DNA of 10,000 nucleotides from Desulfarculus sp. (GTDB lineage Bacteria; Desulfobacterota; Desulfarculia; Desulfarculales; Desulfarculaceae), in the NCBI GenBank assembly GCA_020216805.1, contig JAIWNN010000028.1:1-10000 (forward strand), given 5' to 3'. A program made the position numbers and the translations under genes. The first letter of the stretch is position 1, and every line of letters starts with the position of its first letter. Below, piece by piece: positions 5,327 through 10,000 of this stretch. Below the pieces are notes generated by a model. The model worked only from the letters and a program-made list of their open reading frames with translations, was not told the origin of the DNA and did no database searches.

Positions 5327-7264
5327 ATGGGCGAATTCCCCCTGCCGCGCATCAAGGACTTCATCCGCCGGGTGACCCCCTTCGACACCCTGGGCGAGGA
5401 GGAGTTGGGCGCGGTGGTGGCCCACATGGAGATCGCCTATTTCCCCCGTGGCGAGGTGATCATCCGCGCCGGCGGGCCGCCGGCCACCGATCTGGCCATC
5501 ATCCAGTCCGGATCGGTCAAGGTGACCCTGCCCGAGATGGAGGGCGGCGAGATTCTGGTGGACATCCGGGGCGAGGGCGAGACCTTCGGGGCGGTGAGCC
5601 TTCTCCAGGGCAGCCAGGCCCTTTTCGAGGTCACCGCCCGCGAGGACGTCATCGCCTTTCTCTTGCCGGCGGCCAAGTTTCGCGAGCTGGTGGACCGGCA
5701 TCCGGCCTTCAAGCGCCATTTCTCTTTCAGCCTGGCCCGCAATCTCCAGGCCGTGCAGCGCAACCCGGCCACCTGGTTCGCCACCGGCCACCAGGGCGAC
5801 GCCCTGGGGCTGGACGCCCAGTTGGCCCGCAGCCAGGTGGGCGAGCTGATGACCACCCACGTGCTGACCTGCAACCCAGACACGCCGGTGCGCGAGGCCG
5901 CGCGCCAGATGACCCGCCGCCGGGTGGGATCGGTGGTGGTCTGCGGAAGCGAGGGCCACCCTCTGGGCATCCTCACCGACACCGACTTGCGGGCCCGGGT
6001 CTTGGCCGGGGGGGCCGACCCCGAGGCCCCGGTCGGCGAGGTGATGAGCCGGCCGGTGCGCTCCATCCATCCCAAGGCCTTCGCCTTCGAGGCCATGTTG
6101 GAGATGATCCGCCATCGGGTTCACCACCTGGTGGTGAGCGAGGGCGGCCGCCTGTTGGGGGTGATCAGCGACCATGACCTGAGGGTGGTCACCGGCGCGG
6201 CGCCGGTGGGAGTGGTGCGCGACCTGGACAAGATCCACAGTCCGGACGAGCTGGAGCTGGTCCACCAGCGTCTGGACCCGGTTTTGGAGATGCTCCTGCG
6301 CCTGGGCGGCAGCGCCCAGTACATGTTGGATTTGGCCACCGAGTTCAATGACCGCCTCACCGCCAAGATCCTGGAGTTGACCGAGCTGGAGATGGAGTCC
6401 CAGGGCCTGGGCCGCGCCCCGGCCACCTACGCCTGGCTGGCCCTGGGCTCGGCCGGGCGGCGGGAGCAGGCCCTGCGCACCTGCCAGATGAACGGCCTGG
6501 TCCACGACGAGCTTCCTCCCCAGCGGCGCGAGGCCGGGGGCAAATGGTTCCTGACCCTGGGCTCTCGCGTGGTGGAGCGCCTGGCCTCGGCCGGATTCCC
6601 CCTCTGCCCGGAGGGCCAGGTGGCCAGCCAGCCCGCCTGGTGTCAGGATCGCCTCGCCTGGGTCCGGACCCTGGAGGACCTGATCGCCGAGCGCGGAGTC
6701 TGCGTGATGCCCCAGGCCGGACCGCTGTTCGATTTCCGGGCCGTGGGCGGCTCCGACGGCTTCGCCGCCTACTTGCGCCAGCGGGTGACCAAAGCCTTGG
6801 AGGAGAACCGCCGCTTCCTGGCCCGCCTGGCCCGCCTGTTGCCCTATTCGCGCGCGCCGCTGGGTTTTTTGCGTGACTACGTGGTGGACAAGAGCGGCGA
6901 GTACCAGGCCCGGCTGGACCTGAAGCAAAGCGGCCTGACTCCGCTGGTGCACGGGGTGCGGGTGCTGGCTCTGGAGCAGGGCCTGGCCGCCACCTCCACC
7001 CTGGAGCGCCTGGAGGCCCTGGCCCGGCGCGGGGTGATCAGCGAAACCTTCGCCAGCGACCTGCGCGAGGCCTTCAGCTTCATCACCCTTTTGCGCATCG
7101 CCCGCCACCTGGAGGCCCGGGCCGCCGGTCTGGAGCCCGACGCCCAGGTGGTGCCGGCCAGCCTGAGCCCGGTGCAGCGCAAGATGTTGAAAGACAGCTT
7201 CGCGGTCATCAACGAGTTGCAGGACCTGTTGGCCCGCCGCCATCAGGACCAACGGGTGGCCTGA
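5327..7264 (+). CDS. cNMP-binding/CBS/DUF294 nucleotidyltransferase-like protein with a degenerate active site
   Basis: The protein has 645 residues. Residues about 8-130 form a Crp-like cyclic-nucleotide-binding domain (TDLAIIQSGSVKVTLPE, EGETFGAVSLLQG). Residues 171-225 and 235-289 are two CBS motifs (VGELMTTHVLTC, VGEVMSRPVRSI, each ending in a GIL/GVI-type strand and DxDL), which in the family bind adenine nucleotides. Residues about 315-470 are the DUF294 putative nucleotidyltransferase domain, and 480-635 its helical DUF294_C partner. The fold motif LGSAGRREQ (373-381) is intact, and FPLCPEG follows at 424. However, the expected T-D-Q-D-N reads TCQMN (385-389): both catalytic aspartates are replaced (C386, M388). 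Catalysis is therefore doubtful, and the protein may only sense or bind nucleotides. It lacks membrane segments and should be cytoplasmic. Its stop lies four bases from the next gene, implying co-translation. In other Proteobacteria this pair sits beside acs and the acetate permease, as partly seen here. Confidence 0.9.
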   Translation: MGEFPLPRIKDFIRRVTPFDTLGEEELGAVVAHMEIAYFPRGEVIIRAGGPPATDLAIIQSGSVKVTLPEMEGGEILVDIRGEGETFGAVSLLQGSQALFEVTAREDVIAFLLPAAKFRELVDRHPAFKRHFSFSLARNLQAVQRNPATWFATGHQGDALGLDAQLARSQVGELMTTHVLTCNPDTPVREAARQMTRRRVGSVVVCGSEGHPLGILTDTDLRARVLAGGADPEAPVGEVMSRPVRSIHPKAFAFEAMLEMIRHRVHHLVVSEGGRLLGVISDHDLRVVTGAAPVGVVRDLDKIHSPDELELVHQRLDPVLEMLLRLGGSAQYMLDLATEFNDRLTAKILELTELEMESQGLGRAPATYAWLALGSAGRREQALRTCQMNGLVHDELPPQRREAGGKWFLTLGSRVVERLASAGFPLCPEGQVASQPAWCQDRLAWVRTLEDLIAERGVCVMPQAGPLFDFRAVGGSDGFAAYLRQRVTKALEENRRFLARLARLLPYSRAPLGFLRDYVVDKSGEYQARLDLKQSGLTPLVHGVRVLALEQGLAATSTLERLEALARRGVISETFASDLREAFSFITLLRIARHLEARAAGLEPDAQVVPASLSPVQRKMLKDSFAVINELQDLLARRHQDQRVA

Positions 7265-7268
7265 GGGA

Positions 7269-8018
7269 GTGGCGGAAGGCTTCCAGACCGGCGGACTGCG
7301 ACTGTCCCTGGCCCGGGCTCGCAATCGGTGGTTGCGCTTCCGCCTGCGGGGCCGGGAGCTGGACCCCCGGGCGCGGGCCAACCTGGGTGCGTTGGACAAC
7401 CTGCGGCTGGACGAGCCGGCCCGCTCCCACCGTTTCGTGGTGGTGGACCTGGAAACCACCGGTCTGGACCCCAACAAGGACCGGGTGGTGAGCGTGGGGG
7501 CCTTTAGGGTGGTGGGAGGGCGGGTGCGCCTGGGCGAGGTTTTCAGCGAGCTGTGCAACCCCGGCCGGGACATCCCGGTGGAGTCGATCAAGGTGCACGC
7601 CATCGTGCCCGACATGATCCACCAGGCCCGTCCGGCCTGGGAGGTGTTTCTGGATTTCCTGGGCTTTTTGGGTCGCGACATCCTGGTGGCCCACTTCGCC
7701 CCCTTTGACGTGTACTTCATGAATCGGGTGATGAAGGGCCAGTTCGGCTTCCCCCTGCAAAACCTGGTGCTGGACACGGTGGAGCTCTGCCGCACCCTGC
7801 TGTTGAAGCCCGATCCCTACGGGGTCTACCTGGACTTCAAGAAATGCGGCCTGGACGCCCTGGCCGAGCTGTTCGAGGTGGAAGTCCCGGAGCGGCACAC
7901 CGCCCTGGGCGACGCGTTGGCCACCGCCCTGATTTTCCAGCGCTTCATGCAAAAACTGGAGAGCCAGGGGCGGGGCAGCCTGCGCGAGATGATCATGCTG
8001 GGGGGCATGGTGGCCTAG
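7269..8018 (+). CDS. DEDDh 3'-5' exonuclease (DnaQ-like, DNA polymerase III epsilon family)
   Basis: The protein has 249 residues. All five catalytic positions of the DEDDh superfamily are visible: D60 and E62 in VVDLETTG (Exo I), D147 in [11 protein letters not shown] (Exo II), and H210 and D215 in ERHTALGDA (Exo III). An active two-metal exonuclease on DNA or RNA is therefore expected. A basic segment (residues 10-35, many Arg) precedes the domain. The protein has no clamp-binding or polymerase-binding tail that I can identify, and epsilon-like paralogues of this kind are not necessarily replication subunits. The GTG start follows the upstream TGA by four bases, with GAGGGA directly against it, which is unusually close. 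Coupling to the preceding gene could explain this; a slightly later start is possible, but the catalytic domain would be unaffected. Genomic pairing with the DUF294 protein suggests a joint function. Confidence 0.9.
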   Translation: MAEGFQTGGLRLSLARARNRWLRFRLRGRELDPRARANLGALDNLRLDEPARSHRFVVVDLETTGLDPNKDRVVSVGAFRVVGGRVRLGEVFSELCNPGRDIPVESIKVHAIVPDMIHQARPAWEVFLDFLGFLGRDILVAHFAPFDVYFMNRVMKGQFGFPLQNLVLDTVELCRTLLLKPDPYGVYLDFKKCGLDALAELFEVEVPERHTALGDALATALIFQRFMQKLESQGRGSLREMIMLGGMVA

Positions 8019-8200
8019 CCGACCGGGGCGCGGCGAGCGCGGCCAAGCCCCTGTGCAAACCAAGCCGGCCATGCGCTATCATGGAGACATGGCCCTATCG
8101 CGCGCGCGCAATCACAGCCGGACGACCCGCCGGCCGCCCGCCGGGGGGATTGATAAATCCTGTGGTTTTTTGGACCAGAGCCAAGCGGGAGGAGGATTTC
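8019..8200 (+). promoter_or_regulatory. 182-base leader of acs with a small inverted repeat
   Basis: There is no gene in this gap. GGATT-GATA-AATCC (8147-8160) is a perfect 5-base-arm inverted repeat, followed five bases later by T6 (8166-8171). That is too weak and too spaced for a confident terminator, so it may be a regulatory site. TATCAT (8077-8082) could be a -10, but its -35 is poor. I looked for a sigma-54 (GG-N10-GC) site in a suitable context and found none. The ribosome site GGAGGAGG (8188-8195) is very strong and five bases from the ATG. Confidence 0.4.

Positions 8201-10000
<1,800 letters not shown>

Noticed and set aside
4973..7795. Very long open frame (940 codons) on the minus strand
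   Set aside because: It lies opposite three clear genes. Its translation is low-complexity (Gln/His/Gly/Ala/Arg-rich) with no recognisable domain. Long antisense frames are expected in such GC-rich coding DNA.
8019..8200. Sigma-54 promoter before acs
   Set aside because: No GG-N10-GC arrangement in a suitable TGGC/TTGC context was found.

Overview
The window is a GC-rich (roughly two-thirds G+C by eye) bacterial chromosome segment with seven protein genes: two cut by the window edges and five complete. The mix suggests an anaerobic deltaproteobacterium-type organism (Desulfobacterota, something like the Desulfarculus lineage). The clues are a cysteine-rich 4Fe-4S protein of a family I associate with strict anaerobes, an RpoD-type sigma factor, and an acetate-activating acetyl-CoA synthetase. 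This placement is inference; there is no rRNA in the window. I see no tRNA, CRISPR array, insertion sequence or phage gene.

Layout. (1) At the left edge, on the minus strand, lie the first 80 codons of DNA polymerase I (polA), with a strong ribosome site and a good sigma-70-type promoter. (2) Divergent from it, on the plus strand, is a secreted HExxH zinc-peptidase-like protein. It has a candidate promoter overlapped by an AT-rich palindrome, and it ends in a 16-bp perfect hairpin. (3) Next is a 371-residue winged-helix/4Fe-4S protein. Between its likely promoter and its ribosome site sits a textbook intrinsic terminator, which looks like an attenuator. (4) A 467-base non-coding stretch with two long perfect inverted repeats leads into a 390-residue group 1/2 sigma factor, which is followed by a clear terminator. 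(5) A MarR-family repressor has its own promoter with a palindrome in the spacer. (6) A run of three plus-strand genes follows: a cNMP-binding/CBS/DUF294 nucleotidyltransferase-like protein, a DEDDh 3'-5' exonuclease four bases downstream, and, after 182 bases, acetyl-CoA synthetase (acs), which runs off the right edge after 600 codons.

How they fit together. The last three genes form a recognisable neighbourhood. In many Proteobacteria the same CBS/DUF294 protein and DnaQ-like exonuclease sit beside acs and the acetate permease, although what they do there is not established. Here the DUF294 nucleotidyltransferase domain has lost both aspartates of its expected T-D-Q-D-N catalytic motif (it reads T-C-Q-M-N), while its regulatory domains look intact, so it may be a nucleotide-sensing pseudoenzyme. 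The other genes appear to be separate transcription units, several with promoter, palindrome and terminator structures visible in the sequence. I did not find a wholly new multi-gene system. The points most worth a second look are the degenerate DUF294 protein beside acs, the promoter/terminator leader of the Fe-S gene, and the structured leader of the sigma factor.
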